61,936 bases of DNA from an uncultured Collinsella sp. (GTDB lineage Bacteria; Actinomycetota; Coriobacteriia; Coriobacteriales; Coriobacteriaceae): assembly GCA_902475245.1 (NCBI GenBank), contig CABRYP010000008.1:1-61936 (forward strand), in the 5' to 3' direction. Position 1 is the stretch's first letter, and every line of letters begins with the position of its first letter. The position numbers and the translations under genes are program-made. The notes under the pieces were generated by a model that ran no database searches, was not told the DNA's origin, and saw only the letters and a program-made list of their open reading frames with translations. Below, piece after piece: positions 7,222 to 16,900 of the stretch.

Positions 7222-8314
7222 CGGAGTACACGACCTTACCGGAACCCTCAACGCACTCGCCCACGCGGAACGGCTTCTCGCCCAGCGCAACCAGGGCCTC
7301 GGTAACCGCGGCCTCGTCCTCGGGGGCGACGATCAGGCACAGGCCAACGCCCATGTTGAAGGTCTTGCATGCCTCGTTGGGCGCGAGCTCGGCCTGGCGC
7401 GACACGTAGGTGATGACGGGCGGAACGTCCCAACCCATCTCGGCACCGTTGCGGGTGACCACAGCGTCGACGTCGTCGGCGAGCGCGCGGTTGAGGTTCT
7501 CGGTAATACCGCCGCCAGTGATGTGGGCGATAGCGTGCACGTTGGCGCCGCCGCGCAGCAGCTCCAGAATCGGCTTGACATAGATGCGCGTGGGGGCCAG
7601 CAGAGCGTCTGCCAGCGATGCGCCGCCGAGCTCCTCGAGCGGACGGCTCAGCTCCTCGGCCTTAGCGGCGGCCTCGGGCGTGCCCGGCTTAATACCGTCG
7701 ACGCCGATGACCTTACGCACGAGCGAGTAGCCGTTGGAGTGCACGCCGGTGGAAGGCAGGCCCAGGATCACGTCGCCGGGGCGGACGTTCGCGGGGTCGA
7801 GCATCTTGGGACGATCGACGACGCCCACGGTAAAGCCGGCGAGGTCGTAGTCGGCCGGAGCCATAACGCCCGGGTGCTCGGCCATCTCGCCGCCCACGAG
7901 CGCACAGCCCGCGAGCTTGCAGCCGTCGGCCACACCCTTGATGATCTTTGCCATGTGCTCGGCCTCGATGTGACCGATGGCAACGTAGTCCAGGAAGAAC
8001 AGCGGCTCGGCGCCCGAAGCCAAAATGTCGTTGACGCACATAGCGACCAGGTCCTGGCCCACCGTCTCGTGACGGTCCATGATCTGGGCGAGGACGAGCT
8101 TGGTGCCCACGCCGTCGGTACCGCTAATCAGAATCGGGTCTTCCATATCCTTAAGCGCGGCGGCCGAGAATAAGCCACCAAAGCCGCCGATGCCGCCGAT
8201 AACCTCGGGGCGATTGGTGTCCTTGACCATCTGCTTAATAGCGTCAACGGCGCGGCCGCCCTCGGCGGTATCGACGCCGGCATCCTCATACGTCACATGC
8301 TTGCTGTCGCTCAT
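7211..8314 (-). CDS. purM: Phosphoribosylformylglycinamidine cyclo-ligase (AIR synthetase)
   Basis: A 367-residue cytosolic enzyme that closes FGAM to AIR with ATP. Family signatures are TYEDAGVDTAEGGRAVDAIK at the N-terminus, GGFGGLFS, LISGTDGVGTKLVLAQ, GQDLVAMCVNDIL, the FFLDYVA segment, GCALVGGEMAEHPGVM and the C-terminal HITGGGITENLNRAL with FNMGVGLCLIV. The length is slightly above the ~345 typical. GGAGAGGAAGG precedes the ATG. purN follows and overlaps it; purF lies 157 bp upstream on the same strand with a hairpin between. Confidence 0.95.
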   Translation of the reverse strand: MSDSKHVTYEDAGVDTAEGGRAVDAIKQMVKDTNRPEVIGGIGGFGGLFSAAALKDMEDPILISGTDGVGTKLVLAQIMDRHETVGQDLVAMCVNDILASGAEPLFFLDYVAIGHIEAEHMAKIIKGVADGCKLAGCALVGGEMAEHPGVMAPADYDLAGFTVGVVDRPKMLDPANVRPGDVILGLPSTGVHSNGYSLVRKVIGVDGIKPGTPEAAAKAEELSRPLEELGGASLADALLAPTRIYVKPILELLRGGANVHAIAHITGGGITENLNRALADDVDAVVTRNGAEMGWDVPPVITYVSRQAELAPNEACKTFNMGVGLCLIVAPEDEAAVTEALVALGEKPFRVGECVEGSGKVVYSDER

Positions 8315-8391
8315 CTGAGCCTTCCTCTCCCATTACCGTGGCGCCGCGCGGGCGCCAAACGGTGCTCATAGTTGCGTTCATTTCGGCGCGC

Positions 8392-8419
8392 GCCATAACA
8401 GCACGCGCCGTCATATCAA
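8392..8419 (-). promoter_or_regulatory. Candidate promoter of purM-purN
   Basis: Minus-strand TTGATA (8414-8419), 16-bp spacer, TATGGC (8392-8397), about 78 bp before the purM start and after the hairpin that follows purF. Moderate match only. Confidence 0.4.
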
Positions 8420-8447
8420 CAAAACAGCAGGTGAAACCTACCAAAAT

Positions 8448-8472
8448 AAACCTGTCCCTACATGGCAGGTTT
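8448..8472 (-). terminator. Hairpin at the purF stop codon, terminator-like
   Basis: AAACCTG (8448-8454) pairs with CAGGTTT (8466-8472). In the minus direction the stem ends ATTTTGG. It overlaps the purF stop codon and includes a GGGACAG core, so it may be a terminator, an attenuator before purM, or another small palindromic repeat. Confidence 0.5.
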
Positions 8473-10142
8473 TAGGCCTCGCCGTGCTCCTCTTCCCAGC
8501 TGCGGTCGACATATTTCTCGACCACGGCGTCGTCGTCAAAGTGCAGCGGCTTGTCCAGGTTGCGGGGCTTAAAGCCCTCCATGAACTTGTCACGGCCAAA
8601 GCTCTCGGGAATCGCCACGGGATAGCGGCCGGTAAAGCACGCGTCGCAGTAGCCGCCCTTGGGCATGACCTTCAGCAGGCCCTCAACCGAAAGGAAGGCC
8701 AGCGAATCAGCGCCAATGTACTCGCAAATCTCGTCGACCGTCTTGTTGGCGCTGATAAGCTGCGACTGCACGTCGGTATCGATACCATAGAAGCACGGCC
8801 AGATGACCTCGGGCGAGTTGATGCGGATATGAATCTCCTTGGCGCCGGCGTTGCGCAGCATCTTGACGAGCTGCACCATGGTGGTGCCGCGCACGATGGA
8901 GTCGTCGATGACGACCAGGCGCTTGCCCTCGATGTTGTCGCGCAGCGGGTTGAGTTTCATACGCACGCCCATGGCGCGCAGCTCCTGCGTGGGCTCGATA
9001 AACGTACGGCCCACGTAGCGGTTCTTGATAAGGCCCTCGCCAAAGGGAATGCCGCTCTCGTGCGAATAGCCCTCCGCGGGCGGCAGGCCGGAGTCGGGCA
9101 CGCCGATGACCAGGTCGGCCTCGACAGGCTCCTCATGTGCCAGCTGACGACCCATGTCGTAACGGCAGGCATAGACGCTCTTGCCGTTCATGATGGAGTC
9201 GGGGCGGGCGAAGTAGACCTGCTCAAAGATGCAGTTTGCGGGCTCTTCGGCGGCAGGCACGCCCTGCTCGGATACCAGACCCTCGGCGCTGATGCGCAAG
9301 ATCTCGCCGGGACGGACGTCACGGACGTACTCGGCACCCACGATGTCGAGTGCGCAGGTCTCGGAGGCAACGACCCAGCCGCCGGCGCGCGTGACACGGA
9401 CGGAGGAGTCGACCGTCGCGGCGCCGTCCTGCGACGGCAGCTGCGAAACGGATGCGGCATCGGCCTGATCCAGGCCCTCGTCCACCAGCTTGCCCAGCAC
9501 GAGCGGGCGAATGCCGTGCGGATCGCGGAATGCGTAGAGCGCCTGCTCGTTGATGAGCGTCATGGCGTAGCCGCCGCGCACGAGCTCCATGGTCTTGCGA
9601 ATGCCCTCGCGCAGATGACCCGTACGCTGGGTAAAGTAGCCGATAAGCTTGGTCGCGACCTCGGAATCCGAATTGGAGAGGAACGGCACGCCCAGCTCGA
9701 TCAGCTGGCGGCGCAGCTCGTCGGTGTTGACCAGAGTGCCGTTGTGCGCGAGCGCGATAATGACGCTGTTGATAGTAGAAAGATGCGGCTGCGAGGCTTC
9801 CCAGCTCTTGGCACCGGCGGTGCCATAGCGCACGTGGCCCACGGCCAGCTGACCGGAGAGCGTCGACAGGTCGGCGTTGGAGAACACGCGATCGAGCAGT
9901 CCCAGGTCCTTGCGAACCATAACCGTGCCGCCATCACCCACGGCGATTCCCGCCGATTCCTGGCCGCGATGCTGTAGCGCGCGCAGACCAAAGTACGTCA
10001 GTCGAGCCACGTCGCGATCGGGCGCCCACACACCAAAAATGCCGCATTCCTCATGCAGCTGGTCGGAGTCCAGATCATACGTCGACATGGTCTTCACCTG
10101 TCCCGCGGCGCGCTCGGCCGCGTGGATGGTTTCTTGAGACAT
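8472..10142 (-). CDS. purF: Amidophosphoribosyltransferase
   Basis: A 556-residue cytosolic enzyme that makes phosphoribosylamine from PRPP and glutamine, the committed purine step. A propeptide of about 32 residues precedes the Ntn glutaminase nucleophile in HEECGIFGVW, followed by GLRALQHRGQESAGIA. The PRTase domain has the PRPP loop VVIDDSIVRGTTM. Cysteines in EVIWPCFYGI and GGYCDACFTGRYP match the [4Fe-4S] ligands of the Bacillus-type enzyme, implying oxygen sensitivity. GAGGGGA precedes the ATG at 10142. About 40 more residues than usual, partly at 228-245, form a surface insertion. Confidence 0.95.
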   Translation of the reverse strand: MSQETIHAAERAAGQVKTMSTYDLDSDQLHEECGIFGVWAPDRDVARLTYFGLRALQHRGQESAGIAVGDGGTVMVRKDLGLLDRVFSNADLSTLSGQLAVGHVRYGTAGAKSWEASQPHLSTINSVIIALAHNGTLVNTDELRRQLIELGVPFLSNSDSEVATKLIGYFTQRTGHLREGIRKTMELVRGGYAMTLINEQALYAFRDPHGIRPLVLGKLVDEGLDQADAASVSQLPSQDGAATVDSSVRVTRAGGWVVASETCALDIVGAEYVRDVRPGEILRISAEGLVSEQGVPAAEEPANCIFEQVYFARPDSIMNGKSVYACRYDMGRQLAHEEPVEADLVIGVPDSGLPPAEGYSHESGIPFGEGLIKNRYVGRTFIEPTQELRAMGVRMKLNPLRDNIEGKRLVVIDDSIVRGTTMVQLVKMLRNAGAKEIHIRINSPEVIWPCFYGIDTDVQSQLISANKTVDEICEYIGADSLAFLSVEGLLKVMPKGGYCDACFTGRYPVAIPESFGRDKFMEGFKPRNLDKPLHFDDDAVVEKYVDRSWEEEHGEA

Positions 10143-10183
10143 GGCATCCCCTCAGAGCCTCGTTATTTGGCGTTACCTGCCCT

Positions 10184-10189
10184 ATTATA
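10184..10189 (-). promoter_or_regulatory. Probable -10 box of purF
   Basis: A perfect TATAAT on the minus strand, 42 bp before the purF ATG. No clear -35 element is seen 16-18 bp upstream. Confidence 0.5.
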
Positions 10190-10382
10190 CGCACGGCAAG
10201 ACAAGCACTCCCGCGCATGAACAGCGCTTTTTAAAAGCCCACCGAGCTTATAATCCGTTTTGCAGCCAAACATTTTATTGGGCAACCGCCTCGGGGCCGA
10301 CGATCCCGCATACTTTCGTTACGACGCGTCTCGCCCGCCGTTGGGGCTTGCATTGTTGCAATTGGGACGTTCGTCCTGTCTT

Positions 10383-10411
10383 TTGGCAGGTCGGCGGCGT
10401 ATCCTTATAAC
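10383..10411 (+). promoter_or_regulatory. Promoter of the PF06541 membrane protein gene
   Basis: TTGGCA (10383-10388), 17-bp spacer, TATAAC (10406-10411), 26 bp before the ATG at 10438; GAGAAAGG forms the ribosome site. The rest of the 295-bp gap from 10143 holds the purF promoter and nothing else I recognise. Confidence 0.65.
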
Positions 10412-10437
10412 CTACAACAAAGCGAGAAAGGTTCTGT

Positions 10438-11667
10438 ATGGATCGAAACGAACTCGACCCCAGCGTCCCCAGCGCCACAGAGGTCAAGAAGATTCCCCTC
10501 ATCATTAAGGTGTACGCCGTCCTGTGCATCCTTTCCGGCGTGGGCACGCTCCCGTCGGTCGCTGCCTTTATGTGGCAGGTCATCACGGCACTTGTTAACG
10601 GCAACGCCACCGAAAAGCTCGGCGACAACACGCTCGTCGCAGTCGGCCTTATCGTCGCCGGCATCATGCTCTCTGCGGCAAGTGCCGTCATCCTAATCAT
10701 CTTTGGCCTGGACCTTATCAAAAACCAGCGCCGCAACGCCGCCCGCCTGTCCTACATCCTTATTGCATTCACCGTCGTCGAGCTTTTGGTCGACGTGATG
10801 CTCCAGGGCATCGGGCCCTTCCTGCTGCGTCCCGCGATCCAGCTCGGCATCCTTGTTGCACTTTCGGCAACCGTCGACCCCACGCTGCGTCAGGAGCGCG
10901 AACTGCAGCGCCGCCTGCAGGAGATGCTCGACCGCGACGCCGCCGCCGAGGGCATGCTCGGCCGCGATGAAACCGGCGAGGGCTACATCAAGCTCAACTA
11001 CTTCAACCTGTTCTGGGTGTTCTTTGTCTGCTGCATACTCGGCCTGATCGCCGAGGACATCTGGCACATGACGGTCGACGACCCGGGCGTCTATCAGAAC
11101 CGTGCCGGCATGCTGTTTGGCCCCTTCAGCCCCATCTACGGATTTGGCGCCGTGCTCATGACCATGGCGCTTAACCGCTTCTACAAAAAGAACCCCATCA
11201 TCATTTTCCTGGTGAGCGCCCTGCTCGGCGCCAGCTTTGAGGTGTTCGTGGGCTGGTTTATGCAGACCGCGTTTGGCGTGGTCTCGTGGAGCTACTCGCA
11301 CATAACGCTGTTCGGTTTGCCCGATCCGCTCGTGGTCCTCACGGGCGGACGCACCTGCACGGGCTTCGCCTGCCTGTGGGGCCTGGGCGGCCTCATCTGG
11401 ATCAAGCTGCTGCTGCCGAGGCTGCTTAAGCTTATCAACAAGATCCCCTGGAAGAGCCGCTACTCGGCCACCGTCATCTTTACCGTTATCATGCTGGTCG
11501 ACGGCGTCATGACGCTGCAGTCGCTCGACTACTGGTACCAGCGCGTTAACGGCACGGAGCCGGACATTCCCGTCGCACAGTTCTACGGAGAGCACTTCGA
11601 TAACGAGTACATGGAAAACCGCTTCCAGAGCATGACCATGAGCCCCAAGGATGCGACGCGCGTATAG
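10438..11667 (+). CDS. Multispanning membrane protein of the putative ABC-transporter type IV family (PF06541-like)
   Basis: A 409-residue integral membrane protein. Four hydrophobic segments occupy residues 20-135. A charged cytosolic stretch (about 140-180, RQERELQRRLQEMLDRD) follows. The C-terminal domain (about 190-370) contains FNLFWVFFVCCILGLIAEDIWH, RAGMLFGPFSPIYGFGAVLMT, LGASFEVFVGWFMQ, and a W-rich segment with GRTCTGFACLWGLGGLIW, which are the conserved features of this family. No ATPase partner is adjacent and the molecular function is unknown. Its own promoter and a bidirectional terminator make it a single-gene unit, divergent from purF. Confidence 0.75.
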   Translation: MDRNELDPSVPSATEVKKIPLIIKVYAVLCILSGVGTLPSVAAFMWQVITALVNGNATEKLGDNTLVAVGLIVAGIMLSAASAVILIIFGLDLIKNQRRNAARLSYILIAFTVVELLVDVMLQGIGPFLLRPAIQLGILVALSATVDPTLRQERELQRRLQEMLDRDAAAEGMLGRDETGEGYIKLNYFNLFWVFFVCCILGLIAEDIWHMTVDDPGVYQNRAGMLFGPFSPIYGFGAVLMTMALNRFYKKNPIIIFLVSALLGASFEVFVGWFMQTAFGVVSWSYSHITLFGLPDPLVVLTGGRTCTGFACLWGLGGLIWIKLLLPRLLKLINKIPWKSRYSATVIFTVIMLVDGVMTLQSLDYWYQRVNGTEPDIPVAQFYGEHFDNEYMENRFQSMTMSPKDATRV

Positions 11668-11688
11668 CGCTCACCGCGCCCAAAACGC

Positions 11689-11730
11689 AAAATGCCCGCC
11701 GGTATCACATGTACCGGTGGGCATTTTTAT
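11689..11730. terminator. Bidirectional terminator between convergent genes
   Basis: AAAATGCCCGCCGGTA (11689-11704) pairs with TACCGGTGGGCATTTT (11712-11727) with one G-T pair. A T-run follows on plus and an A-run precedes it, so it can serve both the plus-strand membrane gene and the minus-strand MoaE-like gene. Confidence 0.85.
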
Positions 11731-11757
11731 AAACGATCCTTCTATCGACGCAATCCT

Positions 11758-12177
11758 CTATGCCTCGCGCTCGACCTCACTCACGCATTCGTTCTTGATG
11801 GTGCCAACGAGCGCCTGCAGTGCATCGACCACGTGTGGGCGAATGTCCCCGCCGATAAGCACGAGCATGATGTCGTCACCTACGGTAAGCTCGCCGCTTG
11901 CCAGCCACACGCGCACATAGCCGATACCCGGCATCGCGCGCGTGGCCTCGATAGCAGACCGTACCTTTTCGGCGTCGTAGTCAAAGACCATGCCGCCCAC
12001 CCTGTGGCCTGGCGCCACGCCATCGGTCTCGACTCCGCGCACCTCGGCCTTGGGCGTCGCGCGCACCACACCGTTATGCGTCAGATACATCCCACAGCCT
12101 GCCGCCGAAGCATCGGCCTTGGCCTCGCGCAGCCAAGCATCAATCGAAGGCATCAATTTGCCACTCTCGAGCATCAT
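11758..12177 (-). CDS. Divergent MoaE-like protein (molybdopterin synthase large-subunit fold)
   Basis: A 139-residue protein whose layout follows MoaE: a GCGMYLTHNGVVR strand (compare the GxVR strand of MoaE), GGMVFDYDAEKVRSAI (the LxxEHY region), then VRVWLASGELTVGDDIMLVL (the HRxGELxxGDE strand) and a C-terminal helix with GTIKNECVSEVE. The MoaE HR pair is replaced by WLA and the WKxE end, which holds one of the two active-site lysines, by SEVE; the lysine in GTIK is kept. It may therefore not be a normal molybdopterin synthase. No other molybdenum cofactor gene is near. AAGGGAGAA precedes the ATG. It lies 64 bp after the sortase gene. Confidence 0.55.
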   Translation of the reverse strand: MMLESGKLMPSIDAWLREAKADASAAGCGMYLTHNGVVRATPKAEVRGVETDGVAPGHRVGGMVFDYDAEKVRSAIEATRAMPGIGYVRVWLASGELTVGDDIMLVLIGGDIRPHVVDALQALVGTIKNECVSEVEREA

Positions 12178-12194
12178 TTCTCCCTTACCGTCGT

Positions 12195-12232
12195 CGAGTA
12201 GCCAATTTGGGACGGGGCCTTTTTAGCTACTC
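12195..12232. repeat. Small inverted repeat between sortase and MoaE-like genes
   Basis: GAGTAGC (12196-12202) pairs with GCTACTC (12226-12232). The loop holds GGGACGGGGCCTTTTT, which gives no U-run after the stem on the minus strand, so it is more like the other intergenic palindromes than a terminator. Confidence 0.5.
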
Positions 12233-12241
12233 TCGAACAAC

Positions 12242-13240
12242 TTATTCCTCGACCGGCGTGAGCACCATGACGGCGCGTGTGTTGCTCAGCGACAGCGAAC
12301 GACAGGTCACGAGCGTTACAACCTTGGTTGCCGAAGCGGCACGATCGGTGGCATCACTCGCCACGGCAGAGGCACCGTCGAACATCTCGGACAGGTAGTT
12401 CTTGAGCCCGTCATCGCCCTCAAAATTGGGCGTGCGCGCCTTGGCATACGTGTCCTCGACAACTTTGGTCGCCAGTGGTCGCAGCTTATACGTAGCATCC
12501 CGTGTGATGTAATACACAAACTCGATGCTATCGAACGTCGCCTGATCAGTGGTGTCCGAAATCACGTTGAACATCGACCCATCGTTCATATGGTGGCCGT
12601 AGATCGTGGTCTGCTGGTCGACCATTCCCGGCGCGGTGTCATCGCTATCCAGGAAAATAGCACCGGACGCGTTAGCCGTTCCGTCGAACAGCGTGTTGAG
12701 GTATTTGGAGTTGTTGTTGGTCTGCACCACGGGATAGTTGATGTTGGTTCCCGGCACGTAAATCCAACCCACAATCTCGGGGTTCGTCTGAGCAAGCGCA
12801 TCAAAGTCGATAATCGGCACGCCGCTGGCGTCCTTATCGCTTATATATTGCTTCTCGATTTTCTGATACGAATCGCTCGCCTGCTTATAGCCAATCTGGG
12901 CATTAATAAAAATAGCGGCGGCGGCGACAATCAGACCGATACCGATGATGATGAGCAGAATGGGAATAATGGAGCGGCGCTTTTTGCGCGGCGGCTCGGT
13001 GCAATCCGACGGCGCGGCATGCGATGAAGACCGGGGCGGCTTCTTAGCGGAGCTATAAGACGAAGGACGATATGCGGCCGGCGCGTCCTGTCGACGATGC
13101 GTCGCCGGTGTCACGGGGCGCGGCGCGCGCGGCTGCTGAGGAGAGGATGTCCGACCCTGCTGTGCCGCACGGGCAGCACCCGGCTTCGACGGATCGGGAA
13201 TCTGAGAAGCCTTGAATCGTTTTCCCTGATAATCGGACAT
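12242..13240 (-). CDS. srtB: Class B sortase
   Basis: A 332-residue membrane transpeptidase that attaches surface proteins to the wall. A long basic, proline-rich cytosolic region (1-95) precedes one transmembrane segment (about 97-115, IPILLIIIGIGLIVAAAAIF). The catalytic domain follows: EIVGWIYVPGTNINYPVVQ, catalytic His in TTIYGHHMNDGSMF, catalytic Cys in VTLVTCRS and Arg in LSNTRAVMVL. The YGHHM and TLVTC sequences are class B features. TAAGGAGAG precedes the ATG. It lies 35 bp after purE, probably cotranscribed, and next to the wall-anchored GH31 gene, an obvious but unproven substrate. Confidence 0.88.
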   Translation of the reverse strand: MSDYQGKRFKASQIPDPSKPGAARAAQQGRTSSPQQPRAPRPVTPATHRRQDAPAAYRPSSYSSAKKPPRSSSHAAPSDCTEPPRKKRRSIIPILLIIIGIGLIVAAAAIFINAQIGYKQASDSYQKIEKQYISDKDASGVPIIDFDALAQTNPEIVGWIYVPGTNINYPVVQTNNNSKYLNTLFDGTANASGAIFLDSDDTAPGMVDQQTTIYGHHMNDGSMFNVISDTTDQATFDSIEFVYYITRDATYKLRPLATKVVEDTYAKARTPNFEGDDGLKNYLSEMFDGASAVASDATDRAASATKVVTLVTCRSLSLSNTRAVMVLTPVEE

Positions 13241-13275
13241 GGCTCTCCTTATACTGCGGTGAAACGGCGGAACGC

Positions 13276-13740
13276 TTAGGCGTCAGCCATCTCCTGCTTC
13301 ATCTTCTCGATAACCTTGCGGTACTCGGGGTCGCAAGCACCCAGAATCTGTGTGGCATAGATGGCGGCGTTCTTGGCGCCGTTGATGGCAACGCAGGCCA
13401 CGGGCACGCCCGAAGGCATCTGCACCATCGACAGCAGCGAATCCATGCCGCCCAGGTCACTCGTCTTCATAGGCACGCCGATAACCGGCAGCGGCGTAAA
13501 GGCAGCCACGACACCACCCAAGTGGGCGGCCTTGCCGGCAGCGGCGATAATCACTTTGATACCGCGATCGGCGGCAGTCGAAGCCCACTCGTGGACCTTC
13601 GCCGGTGTGCGGTGTGCGCTCGCAATGACAAGCTCATAGGGCACACCAAGCGCCTCGAGCTCGGCGGTGCAGCCTTCCATAACGCCCAGATCGGACTTGG
13701 AACCCATGATGATCCCGACAACCGGCTTTTGATCTGCCAT
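13276..13740 (-). CDS. purE: N5-carboxyaminoimidazole ribonucleotide mutase
   Basis: A 154-residue cytosolic enzyme (class I) that converts N5-CAIR to CAIR in purine synthesis. Signatures are VVGIIMGSKSDLGVM with the substrate-binding SKSD, ELVIASAHRTPAKVHEWA with the active-site HRTP, and AAAGKAAHLGGVVAAFTPLPVIGVPM. AGGAGG lies 9 bases before the ATG at 13740; a TTG six bases upstream is less well spaced. A purK partner is not in the window. A TATACT at 13807-13812 on minus is a plausible -10 box. Confidence 0.94.
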   Translation of the reverse strand: MADQKPVVGIIMGSKSDLGVMEGCTAELEALGVPYELVIASAHRTPAKVHEWASTAADRGIKVIIAAAGKAAHLGGVVAAFTPLPVIGVPMKTSDLGGMDSLLSMVQMPSGVPVACVAINGAKNAAIYATQILGACDPEYRKVIEKMKQEMADA

Positions 13741-13894
13741 AAACAAAGACCTCCTGTTGAGAGCGGCGACGCGGCGGATCCGCGACCCTTAACTGCAAAT
13801 AAATCAAGTATAGCCGCCGATGCTGATGTGTTCGGCGGGAGACGGAACGCTTTGCGAGATTAGGGCCGAAGGGTCGGAGCTTTCTGCCTACATT

Positions 13895-13939
13895 CAAAAA
13901 GCGTGCCCACCGTCCTTGGGTGGGGCGGCGGGCACGCTT
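13895..13939 (-). terminator. Terminator of the GH31 surface enzyme gene
   Basis: Minus-strand AAGCGTGCCC-G-CC (13927-13939) pairs with GG-T-GGGCACGCTT (13899-13911), followed by TTTTTGAA. It lies 19 bp after the stop codon at 13958. Confidence 0.85.
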
Positions 13940-13957
13940 GCTTAGCTGTTGCTGGGG

Positions 13958-16900
13958 CTACTTAGCCTTGCTGCGACGATGGAAGAAAGCGCCGATCGCG
14001 GCGATGATGGCGCCAAGACCACCGACGGTCGCGACGGTCGCCGCCGTCTGGTCTCCGGTATTGGGAATCGCCGAACCGTTCTTCTTGCTGCCCTGGGCCT
14101 TGTCGCCTGCGGGCTTGCCCGCCTGGTTGCCGCCGTTCGAGCCATTGCCGGAACCCTGGTTGCCCGAGCCGCCCTGGTTGCCGGAATCGGCATCCTTGAG
14201 GCTCTCAATGGCCAGCTTGAGCTGGCCATAGGCCGCCTGGATCTGGGTGTCGGAAGCATCCTCATCACCCAAGACGTCCTCGGCGTAGGTAATGGCATCC
14301 GTCAGGGCCTTGACAGACTCGGCCGTCTTGCCCCTGGTGTCAGTCTCCTTCGCCTGCTTGACCAGAGCCTTGAGCTGCTTCTTAGTCGGATTCTCGACCG
14401 GGGCCACCGGGGTCTTCTCGAGCGCGCCGCGGGCGCTCTCGAGCGCCCTGAGCGCCTGGTCGACCTCGTCCTGCGTGGCGTTCTCGTCACTCAAGATGGC
14501 GCGGGCGCTCGCCAGGGCGTTCTCGAGCGCCGTCCAGGAGGCCTCGGTGTAGTCACCGGCCTTGAGGTCGCCGGCAGCAACCTCGGCATCAACCTTTTCG
14601 ATCGCGGTAGCGAGATCATCCTTCGCCACCGGATCGGGGACGGCCGTACCGTAGAACTTGAGCTCCGCCATGCTGCAGTAGGCATCAACGTCGCCACCGC
14701 CGGCGTGAATCACCTTGACGGTCACGTAGCGACCGCGCGCGGCGCCAAAGCTCATCTGCTTCCAGTCGCCACGGTCGGTGAGCACGCGGCCGTCGTTGTC
14801 GAAGGCGAACGTACCCATCGACGCGGCGGTGCCCATCTCATAACCGTCGGCAGTGTCGGAGACCAGTATCTCGGCCTCGAAGATATCGCCGTTAGTGCCG
14901 CCGTCCTGGCGCGGCAGGAATGTAACGTCGGTGAGATCGTAGTCGCGGCCCAGGTCGACACTCAGATACTGGGGCATACCGGTCCCATGGGCCCAGTCGC
15001 TGTGCCAAAGCGTCCGCTCGTCGCCGTCGAGAGCGTTGACGGCGTTGCTGCCCTCGTAGTCGGCCTCACTCGAGAAGTCGGCCACCTTGACGTTCTTGCG
15101 GTTCTCGGGCGTGTTGATGAGGATCTTCTCATCGACAGGGCGCATCTTGAGGCCGTCGATTGCCTTCTCGATCTTGGCAGTGGCGTCTGCGACATCCTTC
15201 TTGCTATAGCTGCCCTGGCCGCTGTCGAGGAGCTTCCGAGCCGCCTCGACCGCAGTGGTGAGAGCTGCATAGGAATCCTTGGTGTAGACGGACTCGCTGT
15301 AGCCCGCGGCCTTGGAAAGCGCTGCCACGAGCGCAGAGGTATCGACACCAGCCTTGACCTCGACCTCATAGGATGCGGTCTTGGAGGGGTCGAGTACCGA
15401 CGCCACCGTGATCTTTGCCTTGCCGGCCTTGTTGGCACGCAGGTAGTAGCTCACGCTATCGCCAGCCTGAACAGCGGAGACGCTTACCACAGAGGGGTCG
15501 GAGCTCTCGACCGTCACATAGGGGTAGCCAGCGCTCTCAGGCGTAGCCTTGGCGTCGACGGGCGTAATGTCGCCTTCAAAGAACTCGGTCTGGTTCTTGC
15601 CTAGCTCGACACCCTCGATGGCCTCGACACCCTGCGTGTAGTTGAAGTTGACCTCACGCAGTGTGAGCATCTGGTCACCCGATGCCTCAAGCGGCGTGAC
15701 CTCGACCTTGGTCGCCTTCTTGCCCTTGTTCTCGGCAGAGAGGTCAAAGGCGTAGCGAGCCAGGAAGGAATCGTACTCCCCGCCCGCGAACTCTTGGATC
15801 GAGCCATCCTCGAACGTCACGACGGCCTTGATCTTCTGTACGGTTCCGTTGCCGCCGTTGCGGTTAACGACCTCGACGCTATCGAGTTTCGACGGCGTCT
15901 TAAATGCGAATGTCATCGTGGTGGGAAGCTTCACGTAACTCGGTAGCTTACCCTCGCTGTCCCAGTTGCCACTCCAGTTCCACAGGAACTCAAAGCCGTT
16001 GTCGCCCTCGTTATTATCGAACAGCGCGTTATAGCTCTTCTGCTGGATAAGTTTCTCGACGTTGGTCCCGTCGTCGGTCGTGAGCTCATCGTTGGTCATC
16101 GTGATGTTGAAGGCATCCTGGGCGTACTCGGCGACCGTTGGCTGAGGAACGTCCGGCATCGTCACCGTGCCGTCGCTCGCAAACTCAAGTGCGTCGCATG
16201 CCGGGCCGATAAGCCAAGATGTCGAGGGCAGTTCGACCTTTCCGGCGGTCTTGGCCTTGAGCTTGAAACTCGCCACCGCGCCAGTACCGTTGTAGAGCTT
16301 GCCATCGCCGCGGTTGGCAAAGGCGAGATTGATAGTCTGCGTTCCGTCCACGAACTGGACCTTCTCGCGAGACAGGTTCTCCATGCCGGCAGTCGAGCCG
16401 TCCTGCGCGATGCTCTCGGACACAAACTCGAACTGGTCGCTCTTGAAGTTGACGAGGGCGCCCAGGGCGTTGACGTTCTTGGCGTCGGCCGCATAGACAT
16501 CAACGGTGATCTCATCACCGGCCTCGACCTCGGTCTTGCTCGGAATCACCGCGAGCGAACCTGCGACCTTGCCCTTTTGTTTAGTGCCGCCGTCAAGACC
16601 CGCCATGGTGAACGAGTAATCGTAGACGTCGTAAACGCCGTTATCGTTGAGGTCGGCGAAGTGGTCGCGGATCTGCGAACCGAACGTCGGGGTATCGGGC
16701 TCGCGATTCTCGAGGCCCAGATAGTTCTTCATGTTGGAGTAGTCTCCGTCGGAGATCGTGGCCTTGTTGAGGTTGGAGCCCACGGCGAAGCCATCCGTGC
16801 CGTCGGTCTTGTAGATGGCAATCTCGGACGCGGAGAAGAAATTGCCGACCGAGGCGAGCGGTGTCATGCGCACGTAACGGGCGGCCACGGTGCCGTCAAA

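Noticed and set aside
13949..15604. A 551-codon plus-strand open frame and further long frames opposite the GH31 gene
   Set aside because: All lie antisense to a repetitive, GC-rich surface-protein gene with clear domains, signal peptide and sorting motif.
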